Shown piece after piece: positions 25,782-33,220 of a stretch of DNA of 64,000 nt. The DNA is taken from assembly GCF_018141445.1 (NCBI RefSeq), contig NZ_CP058649.1:2251001-2315000 (forward strand), read 5' to 3'. Position 1 is the first letter of the stretch. The number at the start of each line of letters is the position of its first letter. The position numbers were made by a program, and so were the translations under genes. Origin of the DNA: Vallitalea pronyensis. GTDB taxonomy: Bacteria > Bacillota > Clostridia > Lachnospirales > Vallitaleaceae. The notes under the pieces were generated by a model. It was not told the origin of the DNA and ran no database searches. It saw only the letters and a list, made by a program, of their open reading frames with translations.

Positions 25782-27944
25782 ATGAAAAAAATCTTATGTG
25801 TATTACTTGTAGGCGTTTTATGCGTCTATCCTATGGTAAGTGGAAAATCAACTTCAAAAGTTTATGCTTATGCTAATGGTTCTTATTTTATTCAACCTGC
25901 TTACACAGCTACCACCTTAAAAGTTATAGACAGAGCGGATTTAACCCTCAAGCAAAGACCGATGATAGCTGCTTTACAAGGCCTTATTGCCAATAAAACA
26001 TCCAATCAGATATACATCACAGATTCTACCAATGGTGATGGGTATTATCAACATGGTGATGCTTATCTAAGATGGCTTAATGATTTGAGAGATAATTATA
26101 ACGTTTCCTATACAACAACCACGGATGCATGGTCACTGGTTAATCAATATAAGCAATACATTGATGGCTATATTCTCTATCAAGATGGGGATAGCTCAAT
26201 TAATGTGGCGTCATCCTTAGCGGGTGTGTTAAATGCTATACCCGTAGAAGCCAGTCTTGAAAGTACTGTCATGGGTTATGGTCTATCAAAAGTCATTGAT
26301 GTCAGGGGAAAAGATGAAGCCTGGTGTAAAGATAATTATTGGCATCTTTTTAATCATGATGTCATTATTGAGCAAAAAGAAGAGAATGAACTTTGCATGC
26401 GAGATTTTGCAGCCATGCATAAGTGTATGGTCTTCTATGATGGTACACAAAATTCTTCATGGCGAACATCTCTTATGCAAGCCATGAATGATGATGCTGT
26501 CATCATGGGATGGGGTTTGGTGAGTGGATCAGAAAATGGTTTTATTATCAATAGCGGGCAAAATGGTGTGCATTATCTACCAGCAGATTGGGGCAAAAAC
26601 CTGTCGGTACTTAGTGGGTTTAATCCAAGAACCAGCTATACGCAAAATACACATACGGACCCTGCATATGAAGAAAACGTGCATTATGTGACCTTTATTA
26701 TGTCTGATGGTGATAACCTTCAATGGACACTGGCTCGAGGAATGGAAGATAAATGGTGGGGAAATACAGCTCGAGGTGATTTTGACATGGGATGGTCATT
26801 TCCTCCTTCTCTCATGCGACTTGCACCAACGGTCATGAACTGGCATTACGATACAGCTTCAACGGGGACAGGACGGGATAATTTTGTAGTAGGTCCATCT
26901 GGAGGCGGTTTCTTCTTCCCAGGGGATTATCCAACAGCAGAACATAGTTTACACCTACAACGTTTGAATGAGTTCATGGGTATAGCCGATATGAACAGCG
27001 TTATGTTATTAGGCTATAATGATTGGAACAATACGGCCATGTTTGACCGCTATACCGCGCAAAGCAATATTGATGGCTTGTTTTATTTTGAATGGTACGG
27101 GTTTGGGCTAGATACCCATGGTAGGACCATCAAATGGTCCAACAATAAGCCTGTTATGTCAGGCGGGGCCAAACTATTTGAACGAAAAAATGAATGTGTA
27201 TCCACCATTAACAGTGGGTCAACCAATGTGTATACCGATGGTGCTTACACGGCTGTATATGTACAAGCATGGGAACCCAATATCATGGATAATGTGAAGT
27301 ATGTGGTTGATCGTTTAAATAGCAACGTACGAGTGGTCACACCAGAAGAAATGATAAAAGTGGTCAATCATTTTAGAAATCCCAATAACCCAGTTGATCC
27401 TCCAATACAAGGGCAGGTACAGGTTAATCTATCAAGCAATTTCAATGCGGATGGTTTTAGTTATGATGCTAATTTAGCAGATGGCGATTTGGCAGGTGGA
27501 TATGCCTATTCTGCTGACTTGGTTAATAATGAACAACAATATGAGAGAATTATATATCAGTTAGGCTCTTTTACCGATGGGCAACTTAATTCCATGTATT
27601 GTGCTGGACAAACCATTGACCTTCCAGACGGTCAGTTTGCGGAAGTACGTCTATTAGGTTCCTCAACCTATGGCAATAAAAGTGGCAGTTTTACGCTGAA
27701 CTATACCGATGGTACCAGTTCAGTGGTCAATGTAACCATGCAGGATTGGTGTCAATATGGAAGCAATCAAAAGATCGTTCAAACCATGGATCATCGACAT
27801 GATAAAAATGCAAACACTGGTGAAACCATTACAAATTACATATTTGCTTACTATTTAACGGCCAATGCAAACAAAACCATAAGTAGTATCAAGGTACCTC
27901 AGAATAACAATATGCATGTCTTTGCTATGACCTTAAAACCATAG
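25782..27944 (+). CDS. Secreted putative glycoside hydrolase of the GxGYxYP family
   Basis: The ATG at 25782 has GAGGAG ten bases upstream and starts a Sec signal peptide (MKKILCVLLVGVLCVYP, cleaved near Ala-Tyr-Ala about 29). Residues about 35-555 resemble the GxGYxYP putative hydrolase family. IMSDGDNLQWTLARG and the name-giving region, here VGPSGGGFFFPGDYP with Phe in place of Tyr, are the clearest boxes. A C-terminal beta-sandwich of about 180 residues (from about 565) looks like a carbohydrate-binding module. Activity is not established for the family. Its place between binding protein and regulator suggests it releases the sugar that is then imported. Confidence 0.7.
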   Translation: MKKILCVLLVGVLCVYPMVSGKSTSKVYAYANGSYFIQPAYTATTLKVIDRADLTLKQRPMIAALQGLIANKTSNQIYITDSTNGDGYYQHGDAYLRWLNDLRDNYNVSYTTTTDAWSLVNQYKQYIDGYILYQDGDSSINVASSLAGVLNAIPVEASLESTVMGYGLSKVIDVRGKDEAWCKDNYWHLFNHDVIIEQKEENELCMRDFAAMHKCMVFYDGTQNSSWRTSLMQAMNDDAVIMGWGLVSGSENGFIINSGQNGVHYLPADWGKNLSVLSGFNPRTSYTQNTHTDPAYEENVHYVTFIMSDGDNLQWTLARGMEDKWWGNTARGDFDMGWSFPPSLMRLAPTVMNWHYDTASTGTGRDNFVVGPSGGGFFFPGDYPTAEHSLHLQRLNEFMGIADMNSVMLLGYNDWNNTAMFDRYTAQSNIDGLFYFEWYGFGLDTHGRTIKWSNNKPVMSGGAKLFERKNECVSTINSGSTNVYTDGAYTAVYVQAWEPNIMDNVKYVVDRLNSNVRVVTPEEMIKVVNHFRNPNNPVDPPIQGQVQVNLSSNFNADGFSYDANLADGDLAGGYAYSADLVNNEQQYERIIYQLGSFTDGQLNSMYCAGQTIDLPDGQFAEVRLLGSSTYGNKSGSFTLNYTDGTSSVVNVTMQDWCQYGSNQKIVQTMDHRHDKNANTGETITNYIFAYYLTANANKTISSIKVPQNNNMHVFAMTLKP

Positions 27945-27982
27945 CATACATAAACGTATAATCAGGAATAAACAAGGTCAAC

Positions 27983-28016
27983 AAATCCCGTATCTTTTCT
28001 GGTACGGGATTTTAAT
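27983..28016 (+). terminator. Terminator between the hydrolase and lacI genes
   Basis: A perfect 10-bp stem (27983-27992 with 28003-28012) has a 10-base loop, and the descending arm ends in TTTT. It makes the LacI gene a separate transcription unit. Confidence 0.85.
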
Positions 28017-28106
28017 GCCTTATCATAAAGAAAAAATTGTATTATTTAACGTAGGATGTAATTTAAGTCATAACCTTTACATTCATGAAGCAATATGCTA
28101 AGATGA

Positions 28107-28120
28107 ATAAAACGGTTTAT
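28107..28120. promoter_or_regulatory. LacI-type operator O3 upstream of the lacI gene
   Basis: ATAAAACGGTTTAT is a near-palindrome matching the other operators, placed 28 bases before the LacI start codon. It suggests that the repressor controls its own gene. Confidence 0.65.
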
Positions 28121-28147
28121 GAGTATCATAAGAAAGGGTGTGACGAC

Positions 28148-29146
28148 ATGGCGAATATTAATGACGTTGCTAGAAAAGCAGGGGTATCAAAATCCACGGT
28201 ATCCAATGTGTTTAATGGAAAGAAGAATGTCAGTGATGAAATACGGCAGAAAGTATTTCATATTGCAGATAATTTGGGCTATTACCCTAACAAATTGGCT
28301 TCTGCTTTAACTACCAAAAGAACAGGATTAACGGGTCTATTTATTGACAATAACAGTCGCTTTAGACATATGGATTACAAATTAATTGAAGGCGTGTCAC
28401 GTGAGCTCAGAAAAACCAATAAACATATGATTTTGTATTTACAAGCAGGTAAGGATAACGATGTGAATGCTATGGACATAAATAATAAGTTAATTGCTGA
28501 ACCCATCGATGAAGCCATTATCATAGCACCTATGGTGAAGGATATTCGTATCAATGAGCTCATTGACATGCGAAAGCCTATTGTTATCATTGGCCAAGCA
28601 CCCAATCATTTATTACCCCGAGTTAAGTGTCTGGATGTGGACAATATTCAAATATCCTATGAAGTTACCAAGCACTTATTGGAGCTGGGGCATCGAAAAA
28701 TAGCTTTGATTAATAGTGATTCCAACATGACCATCAGCATTGACAGGATGAAAGGGTATATAAAAGCCCTAAAAGAATACCATATTGAATACAACCCGGA
28801 GTATACCTTTAACTCTGATAATACGGAGGAAATGGGCCAGCAATTAGGTTCACGTATTTTGAATCAATTGGATATGACGGCAGTTATTACATCATCTGAT
28901 GAGGTTGCAAGTGGTCTATACAAGGAAGCTGAGCAGTGTGGCATAGCCATACCAAAGGATTTATCTATTTTTGCTTTGGGTGGGACAGATAAACAACTTA
29001 AGCCTGATCTATGTACCGTTTATGTGGACTATGAGAAGCTAGGAAAACAAGCAGTGACCTTATTGTCTGATAAGGAAGCACGCACCAATCAAGTCATTGA
29101 TGCCTATGAATTATGTATAGCAGACTCCATTAAAAGGATCATATAA
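28148..29146 (+). CDS. LacI family transcriptional regulator
   Basis: The true start is the ATG at 28148, because the helix-turn-helix begins right there (MANINDVARKAGVSKSTVSNVFNG); the ORF reaches back to 28085 through the operator. The 332-residue protein has the hinge ADNLGYYPNKLASALTTKRTG and a periplasmic-binding-like effector domain. It sits inside sugar cluster 2, and five AACCGGTT-like palindromes surround it, the core typical of LacI-family hinge-helix binding. It most likely represses the binding protein/hydrolase unit, itself and the permease unit until an imported sugar binds. Confidence 0.95.
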   Translation: MANINDVARKAGVSKSTVSNVFNGKKNVSDEIRQKVFHIADNLGYYPNKLASALTTKRTGLTGLFIDNNSRFRHMDYKLIEGVSRELRKTNKHMILYLQAGKDNDVNAMDINNKLIAEPIDEAIIIAPMVKDIRINELIDMRKPIVIIGQAPNHLLPRVKCLDVDNIQISYEVTKHLLELGHRKIALINSDSNMTISIDRMKGYIKALKEYHIEYNPEYTFNSDNTEEMGQQLGSRILNQLDMTAVITSSDEVASGLYKEAEQCGIAIPKDLSIFALGGTDKQLKPDLCTVYVDYEKLGKQAVTLLSDKEARTNQVIDAYELCIADSIKRII

Positions 29147-29180
29147 CCATCCTTTACAGGCAAAGAAATATATGATAATA

Positions 29181-29209
29181 TTGAAATGTGAACCGGTTTT
29201 ATATACCAT
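29181..29209 (+). promoter_or_regulatory. Promoter-like site with LacI-type operator O4
   Basis: TTGAAA (29181-29186), 17 bases and TACCAT (29204-29209) give a possible promoter for the permease genes. AACCGGTT (29191-29198) lies inside the spacer, an efficient place for repression. Confidence 0.6.
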
Positions 29210-29246
29210 GAAGTATGCCTTTAAGGCAAAAAATTTTACCATAATA

Positions 29247-29260
29247 ATGAACCGGTTTAC
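29247..29260. promoter_or_regulatory. LacI-type operator O5 before the permease genes
   Basis: TGAACCGGTTTAC with the palindromic core at 29250-29257 lies 59 bases after O4 and about 90 bases before the first permease. The spacing of the O4-O5 pair resembles the two-operator layout at the binding-protein gene. Confidence 0.7.
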
Positions 29261-29345
29261 AAAAATAATAGAAGCGAATTGATGAGCATACAGAAGCTAC
29301 AGGTAATACAGCTATCAGCACCTGTAGAGGTAAAGGAGTAGTGAC

Positions 29346-30242
29346 ATGTATACATGGAACCGATATAAGGTGAAATACAGTAATGAGTTAACGGCATACA
29401 AGTTGCTGAGTATACCGCTTTTGATTTGGGGCATTTTTTTTGTTTTTGCACTCTTTCGGGCTTTTTCCATTAGCTTAACGGATTGGAATTTACTCAAGGA
29501 GGCTTCTTTTATAGGTGCCACTAATTACAAAGATATACTTATGGACTCAGAAACCCTCAACATTATTAAAAATACGGTTATATGGACACTTTTTATCGCC
29601 ATCGGACATAATATTATTGGGTTATGCATGGCCTATATGTTAAATGATATACCAAAAGGTGAGAAGGTGTTTAGAGCATTGCTCTATTGGCCTGTATTAG
29701 TTTCATTGATTGTTGGGGCAGAGATGATCAAGTACATCTTTAACCCCAGTCCATTTGGATTTATGAACAGTATTTTGATAAAGTTAGGTCTAGAACCACT
29801 GGCTTGGTATCAGGACCCAAAGATTGCATTAATGTCATTAATTGTTTTTCCAATGATTACAGGATTTGGTATCAAAATGCTTATATACCAAGCAGGTCTA
29901 AAAGGTATTCCCAAAACAATCTATGAAGCAGCTAAGCTGGACGGTGCTACGCCTTGGCAGCAATTTACAAAAATATCCTTTCCATTGTTGAAGCCTGTGG
30001 TGATCTTAAATTTTGTCATGTCAACCATAGAAGGGTTTCGTGTATTAGCACCTATGCAGCTTGTAACCAACGGTGGTCCAATCAAATCCACGGAAACTGT
30101 CGTGCTTAGCATCTATAAACATGGGTTTGTGAAGAATAACATGGGTTACGCATCTGCTTTAGCATTTGTGTTATTTGGTATTATATTGATGATTACCATT
30201 GTACAGTTAAGATTACAGGGGGAGGATATTAGCTATGAATAA
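29346..30242 (+). CDS. Sugar ABC transporter permease (MalF type), cluster 2
   Basis: The 298-residue protein has a basic N-terminus, six membrane helices and the EAA loop IYEAAKLDGATPWQQFTKISFP near residue 196. AAAGGAG precedes the ATG. It has its own LacI-type operators upstream, so it is co-regulated with, but not directly joined to, the binding-protein gene 5 kb away. It overlaps the next permease by eight bases. No ATPase gene is present in the cluster. Confidence 0.93.
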   Translation: MYTWNRYKVKYSNELTAYKLLSIPLLIWGIFFVFALFRAFSISLTDWNLLKEASFIGATNYKDILMDSETLNIIKNTVIWTLFIAIGHNIIGLCMAYMLNDIPKGEKVFRALLYWPVLVSLIVGAEMIKYIFNPSPFGFMNSILIKLGLEPLAWYQDPKIALMSLIVFPMITGFGIKMLIYQAGLKGIPKTIYEAAKLDGATPWQQFTKISFPLLKPVVILNFVMSTIEGFRVLAPMQLVTNGGPIKSTETVVLSIYKHGFVKNNMGYASALAFVLFGIILMITIVQLRLQGEDISYE

Positions 30243-31068
30243 TAAAATCCGTGTGCGACATATTATTTTTTACATCTTCTTATCCGTGTATTCCTTTATA
30301 CAGATTTTCCCCTTTTATTTAAAGGTGGTTAATTCATTGCAGTCTAAGGACTTTGTTCCTGTTCTAGGTCAATTTTATCTATGGCCTGAAAAAATAAATT
30401 TTGGAAATTACGCTGTTGCGTGGAAAACAGCTAACCTAGGCAGGGGCTATCTTAACAGTTTAATTTATGTCACATTGTATACCGCCATCAGTGCTATTAT
30501 TATCGTTATTGTGGGTTATGTGATTGCTAAAAAGAAATTTAAGGGAAGGAAATTCGTTTTTATTGTCTTGATTTCAACCATGATGGTGCCAGGAGAAATA
30601 TTGTTTATTCCCAATTATTTGTTTTTACGGGATATTAACTGGCTGAATACGTTTGCTGCTTTGATTGTTCCAGGATTGGTGAATACTTTTGGGATCTTTC
30701 TAGCTAAACAATTTTTTATGACAATCCCAGATTCCATTCTCGAATCGGCTCATATTGATGGTGCATCAGAGCTTCGTATTATTCGTAACATTATCTTTCC
30801 ATTATCAGGACCAGTCATCGCAACGTATTTTATTATTACGTACACCAATATGTGGAATGAATACATATGGCCTAAGATTGTATTAACCCAATCAAAACTA
30901 TATCCTGTGCAACTTTCTTTACATACATTTGAACCCACGTTTAAAACCCAATACGATGAAATATTAAAATCTGCTGGAATGATTGTGACATTGATACCGG
31001 TTATTATTGTCTTTTTGATTTTCCAGAAAAAATTTGTGGAAGGTATTAGTTTAACAGGCAATAAGTAG
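30235..31068 (+). CDS. Sugar ABC transporter permease (MalG type), cluster 2
   Basis: This 277-residue protein has six membrane helices and the EAA loop ILESAHIDGASELRIIRNIIFP near residue 166. GGGGGAGG lies within the end of the upstream gene, which it overlaps by eight bases, so translation is coupled. It completes the channel of the cluster 2 importer. A hairpin terminator follows at 31124. Confidence 0.93.
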   Translation: MNNKIRVRHIIFYIFLSVYSFIQIFPFYLKVVNSLQSKDFVPVLGQFYLWPEKINFGNYAVAWKTANLGRGYLNSLIYVTLYTAISAIIIVIVGYVIAKKKFKGRKFVFIVLISTMMVPGEILFIPNYLFLRDINWLNTFAALIVPGLVNTFGIFLAKQFFMTIPDSILESAHIDGASELRIIRNIIFPLSGPVIATYFIITYTNMWNEYIWPKIVLTQSKLYPVQLSLHTFEPTFKTQYDEILKSAGMIVTLIPVIIVFLIFQKKFVEGISLTGNK

Positions 31069-31123
31069 TCATGGCATAGGATGTTAAGTAAGCTTTCTAG
31101 AATATTTTACAAGTAATCCGAAG

Positions 31124-31157
31124 AGGGTGTGAGTTGAGAAGACTTACATCCTTTTTA
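31124..31157 (+). terminator. Terminator after sugar cluster 2
   Basis: An 11-bp stem with two wobble pairs (31124-31134 with 31142-31152) and a 7-base loop is followed by TTTT. Confidence 0.75.
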
Positions 31158-31494
31158 GCGTGTTAACAAGCATATATGCATCTCTTGTTATGGTAAGACC
31201 CACCGAAAGGCGAAGTTTTTGGACAAGATTATGCAATAAAATACAAGATTGACTTATACAAATTATGGAATGCCTGTGATACGATAAGTGTAATCATAAC
31301 ACTAAAATATCAAAAGGATGACTTAGAAGCCACATGGTGATAAGTTCACATGTCTTTTACATTTCTTATGACTAGAATGGTATCCAGCATAACACATGAT
31401 GATAAGTATTCTAGTAAGCGTCGTTTTTTCCTATGCTATACAATTAGTCACAATAGATCGTTGATACAACGAAATATAGATGAGGAGTGAGTTC
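31158..31494. other. Intergenic region, no gene seen
   Basis: These 337 bases hold no convincing ORF. A short stem near 31330-31353 (ACATG..CATGT) and A/T-rich stretches that could hold the promoter for the glycosylation genes are present, but I cannot name a site with confidence. Confidence 0.5.
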
Positions 31495-32469
31495 ATGAAA
31501 AAGATTTCTGTCATTGTACCCATGTACAATGAAGAAGAAGTTGTTCAAGAGTGCTATAATCGTTTAACAACAATCATGCAAGGGACCTTTTATAACTATG
31601 AATTGATCATGATCAACGATGGCAGCCATGATGAAACACTACCAAAGCTGCAACGAATAGCTGAAAAAGATAAACACATAAAAGTGGTTAGTTTTTCACG
31701 TAATTTTGGTCATCAGATTGCCGTAACGGCTGGTATAGATTATGCCCAAGGTGATGCGTTGATTATTATTGATGCTGACATGCAAGACCCGCCTGAGCTC
31801 ATGCCACAGATGATAGGTTTATGGGAACAAGGATATGAGGTTGTTTATGCAAAAAGGAAAAAAAGACAAGGTGAAACATGGTTCAAAAAAATGACAGCAG
31901 CATGTTTTTATCGTGTTTTAAATCGCTTAGCAAGTGTTCATATACCCGTTGATACAGGGGATTTTAGGTTGATTGATCAAAAAGTGGCTGATCAATTACG
32001 AAGACTTTCAGAACATCATCGTTTTATACGAGGACTTGTTAGTTGGACAGGATATAGACAAACCGCCATTACCTATGAGAGAGATGAACGTTTTGCAGGA
32101 GAAACCAAATACCCGTTGAAAAAAATGCTGACACTGGCAGGGGATGGTATTTTCTCATTCTCGGACAAGCCATTACAATGGGTTCTCTACATGGGTATGC
32201 TTTTCTTTACAATTTCCATATGTTTACTTGTTCTTGGTATCATTGCATCCATATCCGGATGGTCGGGAACGTTGGCCATATGGCTGATTTGCACCATGTT
32301 TTTTTTCGGAAGTACACTTCTTTTGGCACTTGGCATCATGGGGCAGTATGTGCTTCGCATCCATAAAGAATCACGAGGACGACCGCTTTACATTGTTGAT
32401 AAAAAGATGAATGTAGACAGCTATGAGACTGAACCGTATTATCAACCTGTTGAAAAAATGTTGGGGTGA
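31495..32469 (+). CDS. Family 2 glycosyltransferase, polyprenyl-phosphate sugar synthase type
   Basis: AGGAG precedes the ATG at 31495; the ATG at 31480 lies inside that signal. The 324-residue protein has a GT-A domain (VIVPMYNEEEVV at the start, MINDGSHDET, the Asp-x-Asp IIDADMQDPPE near residue 92, and GDFRLID). Two C-terminal membrane helices (about 225-300) follow, as in DPM1/GtrB-like enzymes that make undecaprenyl-phosphate mannose or glucose. The PMT-like giant protein two genes downstream would use that lipid-linked sugar, so the two probably serve surface protein or polymer glycosylation. Confidence 0.9.
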   Translation: MKKISVIVPMYNEEEVVQECYNRLTTIMQGTFYNYELIMINDGSHDETLPKLQRIAEKDKHIKVVSFSRNFGHQIAVTAGIDYAQGDALIIIDADMQDPPELMPQMIGLWEQGYEVVYAKRKKRQGETWFKKMTAACFYRVLNRLASVHIPVDTGDFRLIDQKVADQLRRLSEHHRFIRGLVSWTGYRQTAITYERDERFAGETKYPLKKMLTLAGDGIFSFSDKPLQWVLYMGMLFFTISICLLVLGIIASISGWSGTLAIWLICTMFFFGSTLLLALGIMGQYVLRIHKESRGRPLYIVDKKMNVDSYETEPYYQPVEKMLG

Positions 32470-32495
32470 CAGGTTGTAAAAAAGGGGGGTATACA

Positions 32496-33200
32496 TTGAA
32501 ACACTTGAAGAAGATAGGGAGAGTGGCAGTTATCCTGCTCATGAGCTTTTGTATATTTCGTACAGTGTATGCGCAGGATGCAGGCATTCTAAATAGTGAC
32601 TTTGAAAAGGTGGATGTCAAGTCAGGAGCAATTACCCATTGGACGTACGATGCCTGGCAGCAAAGGGAAACAGCCAATTATTCCATTCATAAAGGAGACG
32701 CGAAATCGGGGGATTATTTTATAGCCATCACCCATTTGGAAGACAATGATTCACGGCTTATCCAAAAGGTGAAAGTACAGGAGCTTACCACTTACAAACT
32801 ATCCGTATGGGTAAAAGCAGCCCATATTCCATCTCAACATATAGGTGGGAGTATAGCCATTTTAGAAGATGAAGACATACCTAACAGCATCCGTGATACA
32901 GATGGAGAATGGCAGTTATTGGAGCAGACTTTTGACACAGATAAAGGTCAAACGGAAGTGACCGTTGCCTTAAGATTAGGCTTTTATGGGCATGTAACAA
33001 AAGGGATGATTGCTTTTGATGATGTCCGTATCCAAAAATTAGGGATAGCACAACCAGTAAATGCTAAAGAAACCCATAAGCACGCTTTTGAACTAAAAGT
33101 CAATGGTATACCCGTATGGGTCTATCTAAGTACGATAATCTTTATACTCGCTAGTATTTTTATAAAAAAAAAGTCCTTAAAGATGACCCTACAGAGGTAA
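32496..33200 (+). CDS. Secreted, membrane-anchored sugar-binding-like protein
   Basis: A TTG at 32496 follows AAAAAGGGGGG and starts a clear signal peptide (LMSFCIFRTVYAQ, cleavage after Ala about 26); a GTG at 32466 overlapping the previous stop is less likely. The 234-residue product has a jelly-roll-like domain (NSDFEKVD, ITHWTYDAW, TYKLSVWVKA, IAFDDVRI), the pattern of CBM4/9-type modules, then a membrane helix (PVWVYLSTIIFILASIFI) and a Lys-rich end. The end coincides with a run of nine A that puts an A AAA AAG heptamer in phase, and the next ORF lies in the -1 frame with no clear start, so the two may be one product. Confidence 0.75.
   Translation: MKHLKKIGRVAVILLMSFCIFRTVYAQDAGILNSDFEKVDVKSGAITHWTYDAWQQRETANYSIHKGDAKSGDYFIAITHLEDNDSRLIQKVKVQELTTYKLSVWVKAAHIPSQHIGGSIAILEDEDIPNSIRDTDGEWQLLEQTFDTDKGQTEVTVALRLGFYGHVTKGMIAFDDVRIQKLGIAQPVNAKETHKHAFELKVNGIPVWVYLSTIIFILASIFIKKKSLKMTLQR
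33164..33173 (+). promoter_or_regulatory. Slippery A9G run, possible -1 frameshift or slippage site
   Basis: Nine A and a G are read as AAA AAA AAG in the upstream gene's frame, which gives the A AAA AAG heptamer known from dnaX. A -1 shift here continues through KKVLKDDPTEVKSYAIYG into the giant glycosyltransferase. That frame is open from 33155. A sequencing or assembly error in the homopolymer is the main alternative. Confidence 0.5.
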
Positions 33201-33220
33201 AGTCCTATGCTATTTATGGG

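Noticed and set aside
31158-31494. Cyclic-di-GMP or other known riboswitch before the glycosyltransferase gene
   Set aside because: A CCGAAAGGCGAAG stretch near 31203 looked suggestive, but the paired core and conserved motifs of known classes are not present.
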